The notes under the pieces: generated by a model
What the model was told of the DNA's origin: nothing
What the model saw: the letters and a program-made list of their open reading frames with translations, nothing else
The model's database searches: none
Position numbers and translations under genes: made by a program
Assembly: GCF_901709675.1 (NCBI RefSeq)
Contig: NC_051095.1
Span: forward strand, 9,019,956 to 9,083,955
Direction of reading: 5' to 3'
Length of the DNA: 64,000 bases
Source of the DNA: Syngnathus acus
Lineage: Eukaryota > Chordata > Actinopteri > Syngnathiformes > Syngnathidae
Part shown: positions 41,251 to 49,883 of the stretch, piece by piece
Numbering within the stretch: the stretch's first letter is position 1
Layout of the letters: each line of letters opens with the position of its first letter

Positions 41251-41838
41251 ACATGTAGCAATTTTGCTATACTACCGCCCAACAAAACGTGGACGTTCAG
41301 CAAATACTTTTTTAATCTCAGTGAATAGTGCAAAAAATATTCATGCGCATACAGAATGTGCCCCGCGACTCTCGGTGCTATGAAGGGGACAATCGTGTAA
41401 AGTGAGGCTGCAGATGAAGTCTTCAAAGTTAGGCGAGAAGAACTTGGCCAGTGAGTGAGTGATTTTTCCCGTTCATCGCGAGAACGGATCAGTGAGGGAA
41501 CGAGTCCTGACTTTCCCGTTCGCGAACGAGTCAATGAGTGAACTGCCTTCTCGTGCATCAACAGGTCAGTCAGTGAACATGTTGCGGCTCCTTGCGTGAA
41601 CAATTCAGTGAATGAACGTGAGCCAGAATGTAGATAAACGATTTGCCAAGGAAAGAAAGAACCACACACTGAAACACCACTTCTTTTGTGCTCGTTTTCT
41701 CCAAGCTAACGACTAACTTTATTGCATGAAAGGATTATGCTTCTCTTTGGGTAATCTTTATTTTATAACACTGCATATACACGCCTAAACAAATATATCT
41801 ACTGCAATTTCACATTAGATTGCTGGTTTGAAATTTAC

Positions 41839-41885
41839 TTTTATTATTATTATTATTATTTTATTATTATTATTATTATTATTTT
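41839..41885 (+). repeat. (ATT)n microsatellite
   Basis: TTATTATTATT tract with one interruption. Confidence 0.9.
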
Positions 41886-42090
41886 AATAAACTTTTATGT
41901 GAAAACTTGTCTGGTGTTTTATTCCTTGTTTTTATTTTTTTGGGCATGAAAACATAAAAATCTTACATTTGGTTAACTGCTTTATATGACAATATGTATG
42001 TGTTTTATGTTGTGTAACGTGTTAGTGTCCCCCAAAATAAAGAGCAAGTAGTCAAATACCCATTCTTGACACGTACAAAAAAATGCATGG

Positions 42091-42420
42091 TTATTAGGTA
42101 CACCTAAAAACGGTGGTGTACCTAATGGAGTGTCCGTGTGACGTCACAGATCAACCAGCCAATCAGGAGGTGGGGATGAGGGCGGGTGTGGCACTTTTCA
42201 CTTTCAGTTCAGCTTTGGCCATGATATTTCCCTAATGAAGTGGCCTGTGATTCGGTACACCTGAAAATGGCGGTGTACCTAAGGGAGTGTCCGAATGACG
42301 TTACAGATCAAACAGCCAATCAGGAGGTGGGGGTGAGAGCGGGTTTTCACTTTCATTTAAGCTTTTTCCCTCATGAAGTGGCCTGTGATTAGGTATACCT
42401 CATGGACACTTCAATAGGTA
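42091..42420 (+). repeat. two tandem units of about 154 bp
   Basis: GTGTCCGTGTGACGTCACAG with CCAGCCAATCAGGAGGTGG (from 42131) is repeated as GTGTCCGAATGACGTTACAG with ACAGCCAATCAGGAGGTGG (from 42285). Each unit is bounded by GGTACACCT-GGTGTACC inverted words that also occur in the 236-bp array, so they are related to the same element family. Confidence 0.75.
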
Positions 42421-42593
42421 CACTACACGAGGTAAAAAATAAATAAATGAATAAATAAATAAGAAAGTGTAGCGAACGATTCGATGAACGGTTCTTTTGA
42501 ACAAATCTTTTGAGTGAACCGATTCTAAAGATTCAGTTCTTAGAACTGGAATGCACATCACTAGTATAAAAAAAACTGCAGACGGCCAAGGGA

Positions 42594-42670
42594 TTGCAGG
42601 TCGAAATAGCCGACTGGTTAGTGATACGGGCTCTTGCTCGGTAGGAACTTGGTTCGATCCCAAATGTGAG
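42594..42670 (+). repeat. tRNA-like segment (SINE head or tRNA pseudogene)
   Basis: An A-box-like word TAGCCGACTGGTTAG at 42607 and a B-box GGTTCGATCCC at 42651 are spaced 44 bp apart, as in Pol III internal promoters. A convincing cloverleaf was not built, so a tRNA-derived SINE fragment is more likely than a working tRNA. Confidence 0.45.
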
Positions 42671-42878
42671 CATATACTTAAATCTGCTTTTAGAATTGGA
42701 ACCTCGCTTTGTATGCATAAGCAAACAAATGAAAGTATTTATGTGTAAATACATAAGGTGGCCCCTCCCCCAAGTTGGCGGAGCAAACCAATGGATCACG
42801 CCCACTACCTAGGGGGCATGATGAAATCCAGCAGTGTAGGTTTGGCTGATTGTCTGTTTCATCTGTGACGTCACTTGC

Positions 42879-43239
42879 ACACTCCATTAGGTACACCACC
42901 ATTTTCAAGTGTACCTAATAACAGGCCACTTCATTAGGGAAATATCATGGTCAAAGGTCACAGGTGTCAAGCTCTAGTGTTCGGGGCCGCATTCCAACAC
43001 GTTTTCCAAGATTCCCTCGTTAAGTGCACCTGCGTGAAAAGTTTTAGCTCCTGCAGAACGTGAAAATGACCAAAATCTTTTCACGCAGGTGTGTTTAACG
43101 AGGGAATCTTGGAAAACATGTTGGAACGCGGCCCCGAGGACTAGAGCTTGACACCTGTGACCGTTGCCCATGATATTTCCCTAATAAAGTGGCCTGTTGT
43201 TAGGTACACTTGAAAATGGCGGTGTACCTAATGGAGTGT
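42879..43239. repeat. 361-bp near-perfect palindrome (fold-back MITE)
   Basis: The left arm from ACACTCCATTAGGTACACC (42879) and the right arm ending GGTGTACCTAATGGAGTGT (43239) are inverted repeats of about 166 bp with roughly a dozen mismatches, around a 27-bp loop centred on CTGCAG. The shape is that of a fold-back transposable element with ends ACACTCCATTAGG. Confidence 0.85.
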
Positions 43240-44661
43240 CCGTGTGATTCCCTCGTTAAGTGCACCTGCGTGAAAAGTTTTAGCTCCTGCAGAACGTGAA
43301 AATGACCAAAATCTTTTCACGCAGGTGTGTTTAACGAGGGAATCTTGGAAAACATGTTGGAACGCGGCCCCGAGGACTAGAGCTTGACACCTGTGACCGT
43401 TGCCCATGATATTTCCCTAATAAAGTGGCCTGTTGTTAGGTACACTTGAAAATGGCGGTGTACCTAATGGAGTGTCCGTGTGATTCCCTCGTTAAGTGCA
43501 CCTGCGTGAAAAGTTTTAGCTCCTGCAGAACGTGAAAATGACCAAAATCTTTTCACGCAGGTGTGTTTAACGAGGGTAACTTGGAAAACATATTGGAACG
43601 CGGCCCCGAGGACTAGAGCTTGACACCTGTGACCTTTGACCATGATATTTCCCTAATAAAGTGGCCTGTTGTTAGGTACACTTGAAAATGGCGGTGTACC
43701 TAATGGAGTGTCCGTGTGATTCCCTCGTTAAGTGCACCTGCGTGAAAAGTTTTAGCTCCTGCAGAACGTGAAAATGACCAAAATCTTTTCACGCAGGTGT
43801 GTTTAACGAGGGTAACTTGGAAAACATATTGGAACGCGGCCCCGAGGACTAGAGCTTGACACCTGTGACCTTTGACCATGATATTTCCTTAATAAAGTGG
43901 CCTGTTATTAGGTACGCTTGAAAATGGTGGTGTACCTAATGGAGTGTCCGTGTGATTCCCTCGTTAAGTGCACCTGCGTGAAAAGTTTTAGCTCCTGCAG
44001 AACGTGAAAATGACCAAAATCTTTTCACGCAGGTGTGTTTAACGAGGGAATCTTGGAAATCATATTGGAACGCGGCCCAGAGGACTAGAGCTTGATACCT
44101 GTGACCGTTGACCATGATATTTCCCTAATAAAGTGGCCTGTTGTTAGGTACACTTGAAAATGGCGGTGTACCTAATGGAGTGTCCGTGTGATTCCCTCGT
44201 TAAGTGCACCTGCGTGAAAAGTTTTAGCTCCTGCAGAACGTGAAAATGACCAAAATCTTTTCACGCAGGTGTGTTTAACGAGGGTAACTTGGAAAACATA
44301 TTGGAACGCGGCCCCGAGGACTAGAGCTTGACACCTGTGACCGTTGACCATGATATTTCCTTAATAAAGTGGCCTGTTATTAGGTACACTTGAAAATGGC
44401 GGTGTACCTAATGGAGTGTCCATGTGATTCCCTCGTTAAGTGCACCTGCGTGAAAAGTTTTAGCTCCTGCAGAACGTGAAAATGACCAAAATCTTTTCAC
44501 GCAGGTGTGTTTAACGAGGGTAACTTGGAAAACATATTGGAACGCGGCCCCGAGGACTAGAGCTTGACATCTGTGACCTTTGACCATGATATTTCCCTAA
44601 TAAAGTGGCCTGTAATCAGGTACACTTGAAAATGGCGGTGTACCTAATGGAGTGTCCGTGT
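43010..44661 (+). repeat. seven-copy 236-bp tandem satellite, each unit with a hairpin
   Basis: Units start with GATTCCCTCGTTAAG at 43010, 43246, 43482, 43718, 43954, 44190 and 44426, and a partial eighth starts at 44662. The spacing is exactly 236 bp throughout. Each unit contains inverted arms CCCTCGTTAAGTGCACCTGC and GCAGGTGTGTTTAACGAGGG extended through TGAAAAG/CTTTTCA, about 28 of 32 bases paired, with a 27-bp loop. The unit equals the core plus right arm of the adjacent palindrome plus 6 bp of flank, so the array arose by tandem duplication of that element. Confidence 0.95.
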
Positions 44662-44779
44662 GATTCCCTCGTTAAGTGAAGTGATTCGTTCGCTCTCGTT
44701 CACTGAAAAGATTTGTTCTTTTGAACGAATCGTTCACTCACGACCCAACACTAACCGACCGACATAAGTCCACTTGGAC

Positions 44780-45020
44780 ATGGTTAAAATACTGACCGTG
44801 AGCCTCCAGACAGACCAAGGGAAAACCAAACGACAGGAACACTGGGCACGGACACGGACGGGACAGAACAGTGGACACGGACAGGGAGGAACACACGGAC
44901 AGGGCTTAAATACACAGGGTAACAAGAGGAAGCAGGTGACAGACTTTACGGTGACAAAAGGGCCTGTGGCTGAGGGAAGTTGACGGCCGAACGTGCTCTG
45001 GCACGGGCGTGACAGTACCT
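44780..45020. repeat. dispersed repeat fragment (GGACACGGACAGGG type)
   Basis: Words such as GGACACGGACGGGACAGAAC, GGACAGGGCTTAAATACACA and AAGCAGGTGACAGA are typical of an interspersed fish repeat. The open frames across it are a by-product. Confidence 0.45.
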
Positions 45021-45153
45021 AACGCAGTTGGAATTCCACACCGACATTGAGCGCTGGACTGCAAAATGGCTCCTGGAACATCATGTGTCCGGCTGCTTTA
45101 AATCTTCAGCATCCAAAGCAATGAGATTCTCACGAAGTTTAAGAGCCAACGCC

Positions 45154-45159
45154 TTTATT
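45154..45159 (-). other. polyadenylation signal of the lectin gene
   Basis: TTTATT on the + strand, i.e. AATAAA on the - strand, 276 bp after the lectin stop codon (45435-45437). The 3'UTR is therefore about 300 bp. Confidence 0.65.
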
Positions 45160-45434
45160 CTGGTTCAAACACGTTTACATATTTGAAAGAAAATCATCAC
45201 TTGAATATAGTCAAAGAATTCATCAGAACATGTGTATTCAATTAAAGTGTTTATATTTGTACTATATTTTCCACATAATGCGAAAATGTCATACCGTGAC
45301 ATTATCTTGCACACTTAGTCTAAAGTGAACAACAGTAAGTGGCGACCGCTAAAGAAACAATAAGGGAAAAAACACGCTGATTGCCGTCGGCTGACGACGG
45401 CCAGACAGGAAGCGGTGCTCGGACGGCCGCGTGA

Positions 45435-45581
45435 TCACTTCAGGTGGACGTGGATCTGCTCCACTTGCCACACCAACAGCAAGTTGATGGCTTGCAGATC
45501 CTGAACTTGATAAGCAAAGTCCTGCTGGGGCCCGCCGTTGAAAGTCAGCTGGAAAGCGCCACTGCCACACTTGATGACAAT
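45435..45581 (-). CDS. lectin exon F: C-terminal galectin strands and stop
   Basis: The acceptor is CCGCCGTCTAG after a short 88-bp intron. It encodes IVIKCGSGAFQLTFNGG and then QDLQAINLLLVWQVEQIHVHLK, ending in TGA. FQLTFNG and the ending L-x-x-I-x-x-L-x-x-x-x-x-x-x-x-I-x-V match the last three strands of galectins. Confidence 0.88.
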   Translation of the reverse strand: MVIKCGSGAFQLTFNGGPQQDFAYQVQDLQAINLLLVWQVEQIHVHLK

Positions 45582-47249
45582 CTAGACGGCGGAAGGCAGA
45601 GTGCAGGTTACTTTCTACGGGTTTTGAATTTGGGTGATGATTTAACGCTGACTTAGCGACGGACGTCACCTCAAAGGGGAGTCCTGGTCCGAAGGGGTTT
45701 TGTTGGGGAAGGCTTCCGGTCAGCTTCTCGCCCAATTTGCCGCTGACTTTGGCGTTCATGGTGAAGCTCTTGGCGCCAAAGTTGATGTTCAGGTGCAGCG
45801 CATTGTTGCCTGTCTCCTTGCCGCTGCTATCACGCACGTCCAGGTTGATCACCAGTCTGCAAGCACAAATGTGTCAGCTGCCTTCTTTGGCTGTGTGTGT
45901 GTGGTGGTGGTGGGGGGTCATTACCTGGTTGCTTGGGGAGTGGATTGTCCCTTGATGACGAGCGTATGTCCCACGCTGAGACCGCCCAAGTCACCTTGGA
46001 AGCCGGCCGTCTGCGAGCACACACACCGGAGAAAGATGGGAACAAGTAGGCCATGCACGCACTTTGGGGACAGCTCCAGTGGACAAACAAAGGCATTTGG
46101 TTGCATGTCTTGAACAATGCCCACTGAAGGTGTTGAGAAAGCTTCACACGATTGCCACGGGAGAGTAAAAATGCTTTTGGGCATCCACAGCACAAACTCA
46201 CATCGCTGTATTTCATGTAGAGCTGGCACTGGCACTGGCACGCTACATCCCGAGAGGAACACGACGCTCCATTGGTGGCATTTGCGCACATGCCCTTGTC
46301 TGAAAATGCCAAAAGTTAAATACATTCAGGCAAAAAAGTGACTACACACAAGTCAATTTCTTGAGGGCTTTGCCAATTATGAAATTATACAACTTCAAAA
46401 GGGAGAGTCCAGTCATATACGTATGACCAAATCTGAAAGTTGAAAATGTGCGGCTTTGATGGTCGTTGCAACGGAGGATGACCTTCCCCACTTGGCCAGT
46501 AGGCAGCGACATCTTCTGCACGCGGGAAGTCTGCCCTGCTCGGCGGGCGGCCTGACTGAAGGCCTCTGCTTGCTCCCACCTTTTGTTGGAGGAGGAGGAA
46601 CGCGGCTCGTGGCGGTGTTGCGCAACCCTCTTTTAAGAAACTCACGCTGCAAGTCGAATGCTCTCATAAACTTTGAGTTCCAATTTGTTCGTCAAAAAAT
46701 GTGACTTCCTTTCTTAAAATATAAGCCGCACCAAATATTTTTCAGTGTCATGACACATGAACGCTGCAGCCGCAAAACAAGGTGTGCACTCACCACTGGG
46801 TACCTTGCAGATGTAGCCCTGGCTAAAGCCACATGAGTAGTCGTTCCAGCGACCAGCACCATGTCGCCTCATCTCACCGCAGCTTTCCTGTCCTAAGTAG
46901 TAGTCTGGCTGTGTGGGTTGCCAAGCCCTGCAATAGAGCAAATGTGGGGCACACAACGCAAGGATTTGAAAGTAGTAACTATTTCAGTCATGTTTTCAAG
47001 TCTTTCAGAGATCTTGTTTGTGAATATTGAGGTATCAAGTTGAGTCATCATCATCATTTAAGCAACAAGTGCGCAAGTCTTGAAGCAATTCACCGTCTCA
47101 CAAGCTTGTCGCGCTTTCTCACTGAAGGACACTCACGAGTAGGAGAAAGGTGTTCCGTCTGTCCACTGCCACACAGTGCTCCCAGGCGCCGCACGTCGCA
47201 GGCCAATCCAGTACCAAGAATGTTCCAGTGCTCGCAGCGCCAGCCACTC
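45435..47249 (-). CDS. C-type lectin domain + galectin-like domain chimera (5' end not found)
   Basis: Six exons on the - strand (47249-47137, 46927-46794, 46299-46202, 46010-45925, 45856-45670, 45581-45435) join in one frame: 765 nt, 254 residues plus TGA. All junctions have AG acceptors and GT donors, and the phases agree. Residues 1-82 are the second half of a C-type lectin domain, with WIGLR, VWQWTDG, QPD, WND and the C-terminal cysteines. About 83-115 form a Cys-rich linker. About 116-254 form a galectin-like beta-sandwich. The likely role is an extracellular, Ca2+-dependent glycan receptor or soluble lectin; this is inferred. The first half of the C-type lectin domain and a signal peptide were not found upstream, so the entry is 5'-partial. 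No symbol can be assigned. Confidence 0.82.
45670..45856 (-). CDS. lectin exon E: galectin core, altered sugar-binding residues
   Basis: The acceptor is TGTGCTTGCAG and the donor is TTTGAG|GTGACG. The exon carries the strands LVINLDVRD, NNALHLNINFG, SFTMNAK and the PFGPGLPFE turn. Against the galectin signature H-x-N-x-R ... V-x-N ... W-G-x-E-x-R, the His and two Asn are present, the first Arg is Asn (HLNIN), and the segment KLGEKLT lacks the Trp, Glu and last Arg at the usual spacing. Beta-galactoside binding is therefore doubtful, although the fold looks complete. Confidence 0.88.
45925..46010 (-). CDS. lectin exon D: start of galectin-like domain
   Basis: The acceptor is GTGTGCTCGCAG and the donor is ACCAG|GTAATG. 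It encodes TAGFQGDLGGLSVGHTLVIK and GQSTPQAT. This matches the N-terminal galectin strand pattern (LxxGxTLxIxGxxxPxAxR), with the conserved Arg split across the next intron (AG|A), as in galectin genes. Confidence 0.85.
46202..46299 (-). CDS. lectin exon C: cysteine-rich linker
   Basis: The acceptor is GGCATTTTCAG and the donor is AGCGAT|GTGAGT. It enters in phase 1 (G|AC), matching exon B, and leaves in phase 0, matching exon D. It encodes DKGMCANATNGASCSSRD and then VACQCQCQLYMKYSD, with five cysteines including a CQCQC cluster and one N-glycosylation sequon (NAT; NGA is not one). No known domain was recognised. The spacing is not that of a normal EGF module. Confidence 0.75.
46794..46927 (-). 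CDS. lectin exon B: C-type lectin Ca2+ site (QPD, WND)
   Basis: The acceptor is TGCTCTATTGCAG and the donor is CCCAGTG|GTGAGT. The exon encodes AWQPTQPDYYLGQESCGEM and then GRWNDYSCGFSQGYICKVPS. QPD, the acidic residue before SC, and WND are the residues that bind Ca2+ and sugar in C-type lectins. QPD is the galactose-type signature, as opposed to EPN for mannose. The three cysteines match the domain's conserved second, third and fourth positions. The partner of the last one belongs to the missing N-terminal half. Confidence 0.9.
47137..47249 (-). CDS. lectin exon A: C-type lectin core (WIGL/WxWTDG)
   Basis: The acceptor is GTGTGCTTGCAG and the donor is TACTC|GTGAGT. The exon encodes EWLALRALEHSWYWIGLR and then VWQWTDGTPFSYS. 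WIGL and WxWxDG are the central beta-strand motifs of the C-type lectin fold. It enters in phase 0, which requires a preceding exon ending on a codon boundary. Confidence 0.88.
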
Positions 47250-49070
47250 CTGCAAGCACACACACCACGCACGCCACAAAGGATGTCGAGATGATGCTCT
47301 TCGCGCTTTGCGTGACATCATACAACCTTTGTACACAAAAAAGTACAACTTTAAACTGAAAATACCTCTGCTGTGCTTGACGTTGAAAAGTACAGAACAG
47401 GACGTGCGTGACGTCATTCCAAAGCCTGGACAGGCCTTTAAAGACAAGCAAAGAAATACAGTAACAGGCTTTGAAAGTGTAGGCGTTGGATAGTGAAAGC
47501 ACCTCAGTGGGCACGTCAGAGCTTAAAATACAATTTAAACGTAGCATCCAAGCAATGAAAGATTGAAGAAAAAAAAAAAAAGACCTTGGTGACAAAAGTT
47601 CACTTGTTGCCGCCGTGAATGACAAAGATGCTCAGTCAAGCACAGGCGGGATTAAGTGTCTCTCTAAAATATCTCCACAACATGCCAAAAGACTAAGCTC
47701 AGTACAACTAGACAATAAAGGTCATCTTGTCAAATTTCTTTCTCACTATATTTTCAGATGACATAGCTTCAGTTTCTCTGTTTATTTGTAATTAGTGAAA
47801 TGAATGATTGTCTTTTTTGAATTTGTACCATGAACCCAACGGAGGACATTGTTTATTGGCTGAAAAACGATTTCACGCAAGGTACACGTGGCTGAAAATA
47901 GGTTGAGCACCACTGCACTAAAACAAGGGCAGAAAGGCACATTCATCATCATTTCAGGAGCCAGTGGCTGCATTTCATTTCTATTTCATTTCCTTCAAAT
48001 AAAAATGACAGCAAGTCGGACGAGGAGTGAACAACCGGGACACCTCCTGTCCAAACGGGCTATACAAAGGCCTTGAGCACACAAGTGTGCACATCCCGGC
48101 ATCTCAACAGGTGAACGTGGAAAAAGCAAAAGGGAGTCTGGGATCAGAACTCTCTTTGGATTTCTGCGAGGCTTTGAAAGACTCGAGGGACCGTTTGTAA
48201 AAACTTCCCAACCACGTTTGTCAATATGGGCGCGTCTCACAAACTGCAATTGTACTGGGAAGAGGAGGTGAGCCTCTGATTTGTCGATGTCGCTACCACA
48301 TCTACTCGGGTGTACGGATCCGTTCGGGGTCCTAACACGTTTGATGACATCGCATGCGGGGGACCCCAACCTGCCCATCAATGGCGCTTTTGCACTATTG
48401 CGCAAGATGAAATCAGCAGCGGAGGCGTTTGTCAGCGTTGTTTTCTACTTTTGGGCGGCCCAATCCGGCATGCCTCTTTGCAAAGCTGCCCACGTGCCTT
48501 TCGTGCGTTGACAGGTCGCTACAATGTTTCCATATGCGGCTCGCGAGGAACGCTCCCGTTTCTCCACAACGCCGCCGATTCAAGGTCACAGTGAGACGTT
48601 TCACTTCAGACGCAAAGACCGATACTTTGATGCTTTTAAATACTGAATTTAAAGGACGGGGCAGGAACAAGCCGTCCCCGTAAATGAACTCACGTGTCTT
48701 GCATGTACAGGCGCAACACGCGCCTAAATGAGAATGTGTGCCCCCTCCCTCCCTCTCGCAATTTTACCGTCAAACTGTTTCTTTGTTTGTTTTGCAGTCA
48801 TCTGTTGAGAACATTCATCAAATTGTTACTATGACAGTTCCAGGCATGTGCTACATGAATTGTTTATATGTTCCCAATTGCTCATGATGACAAACACTAC
48901 AAAGGCAAGTTCCAAATCTTTTTGCAGTCACTTCTTAGGAATAGTCTTGTACTTCTGTCTTAAGTGCTCCTTATCTCGTCTTATTAACTTTAACAAATCT
49001 GCACCTTCATTCAAATGATGTCCATTTAAGTAGCCACAAAACCCCAGGGCTGAGGAGTCAGAGATCAGGT
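47250..49070. other. region upstream of the lectin gene, missing 5' exons not found
   Basis: The - strand was read for a C-type lectin N-terminal exon (CPxGW...CY...WxxAxxxC) without success. A run of A at 47569-47581 and a dispersed-repeat fragment near 47885-47922 are present. A weak exon candidate (47366-47435) fails on phase. Confidence 0.4.
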
Positions 49071-49122
49071 GACTGACTGACCAACCGACTGACCGACCGA
49101 CCTACCGACTGACCGACCGATG
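49070..49122 (+). repeat. (GACTGACC)n-like short tandem repeat
   Basis: Imperfect runs of GACTGAC/GACCGACC. Confidence 0.85.
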
Positions 49123-49556
49123 GAACGACACCTACTCACCCAGCCCCACACCTTCACCCGGGGACCCATTATGGGGGTCTGGGCCCCGGGGCCGGGAGTT
49201 TGCAAAGGGCCACCGAACACTCGGAGGTGGCCTAGGGGTTCTCTGATTGCCGTCCCCCGTGGCCTAATCCATATCACCCCTCTTTCGTGCTTCTCTACTG
49301 ATATGCCTTATCACAGTAAGATCCCTCTGACATCGCAATTGGCATCGGCATCTGCATCGCTTTGGGCCCCCTGGCCCGGTCGTAATTATCGGAATAAGTG
49401 CAGCACTACTGTAACAGCGGCACGGTGAGTCATATTTTTTTCCTCCTGCTCAGTGTTATGGAGTCAAAGCTGGGTGAAATAACGCCGGATTTAGCAGTCA
49501 GACATCAAGCGCCCTCATTCTGCGGGCGTAGGAAGTCAACGGAGTAGGTGGTCAAG

Positions 49557-49572
49557 TGCTGCCACCTGCTGG
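49557..49572 (-). promoter_or_regulatory. CTCF-like motif
   Basis: On the - strand CCAGCAGGTGGCAGCA fits the CTCF core consensus at every position. Sequence match only. Confidence 0.4.
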
Positions 49573-49883
49573 ACCTTGATTGGAAGCACACCAAGTGGGT
49601 GAGACCAGATTTATTTGGCTGTAAAGAAGCATTATTTTTAATCATGAAAAAATACTTGTGTTTTTCAATAATCTGAAAATTATTTGAGAATGTTTTCTAT
49701 GACTGTTTCATTCAGAATCCTTACATAGAACGTCTTTTTGTGAATTTTGGAATCAGAGTTTATTCAATACTACTTTTATCAGCATCTGCTACTCAAGCAC
49801 GCGGTCTGGGTATTTTTGCTACCTCTGTAAAAATTGTTGTAGTGCTTTTTGATTGGTTAACAATTGCAATTGTAATTAGTAAA

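Larger units (their letters stand above)
41430..44755. mobile_element. nested transposon island (fold-back and hAT-like ends)
   Basis: The left part (about 41440-41640) has many GTGAGTGA/CGTTCGCGAACG words. Around 42470-42562 is an end-like segment that on the - strand starts CTAGTGATGTGCATTCCAGT. The right edge (about 44680-44755) on the - strand starts TTAGTGTTGGGTCGTGAGTG and contains GAACGATTCGTTC. Between them lie two 154-bp units (42091-42420), a tRNA-like segment, a 361-bp palindrome and a seven-unit 236-bp array. No transposase frame is visible. The hAT label rests only on the style of the ends. Confidence 0.6.

Noticed and set aside
42594-42670. Functional tRNA gene
   Set aside because: A-box and B-box words are present, but no convincing cloverleaf or acceptor stem was found, and it sits within a transposon island.
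43010-44661. CRISPR-like regularity of the 236-bp array
   Set aside because: Units are near-identical throughout, with no unique spacers, and the genome is eukaryotic. It is a transposon-derived satellite.
44734-44983. Possible small secreted or basic protein (open on both strands)
   Set aside because: The sequence is a repeat-rich GGACACGGACAGG block, and the frames reflect its periodicity.
46385-46667. Open frames between lectin exons B and C on the - strand
   Set aside because: No splice-bounded segment keeps the phase, and exons B and C already join perfectly. Two overlapping frames of similar length suggest chance.
47366-47435. Possible extra lectin exon with CPGFGMTSRTSC on the - strand
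   Set aside because: It has fair acceptor and donor signals, but the frame containing CPGF ends in phase 1 while exon A needs phase 0, and the segment lacks the WxxAxxxC part.
47119-47625. 168-codon open frame on the - strand overlapping lectin exon A
   Set aside because: It reads exon A in the wrong frame, includes a poly-T-derived Phe run and has no domain.
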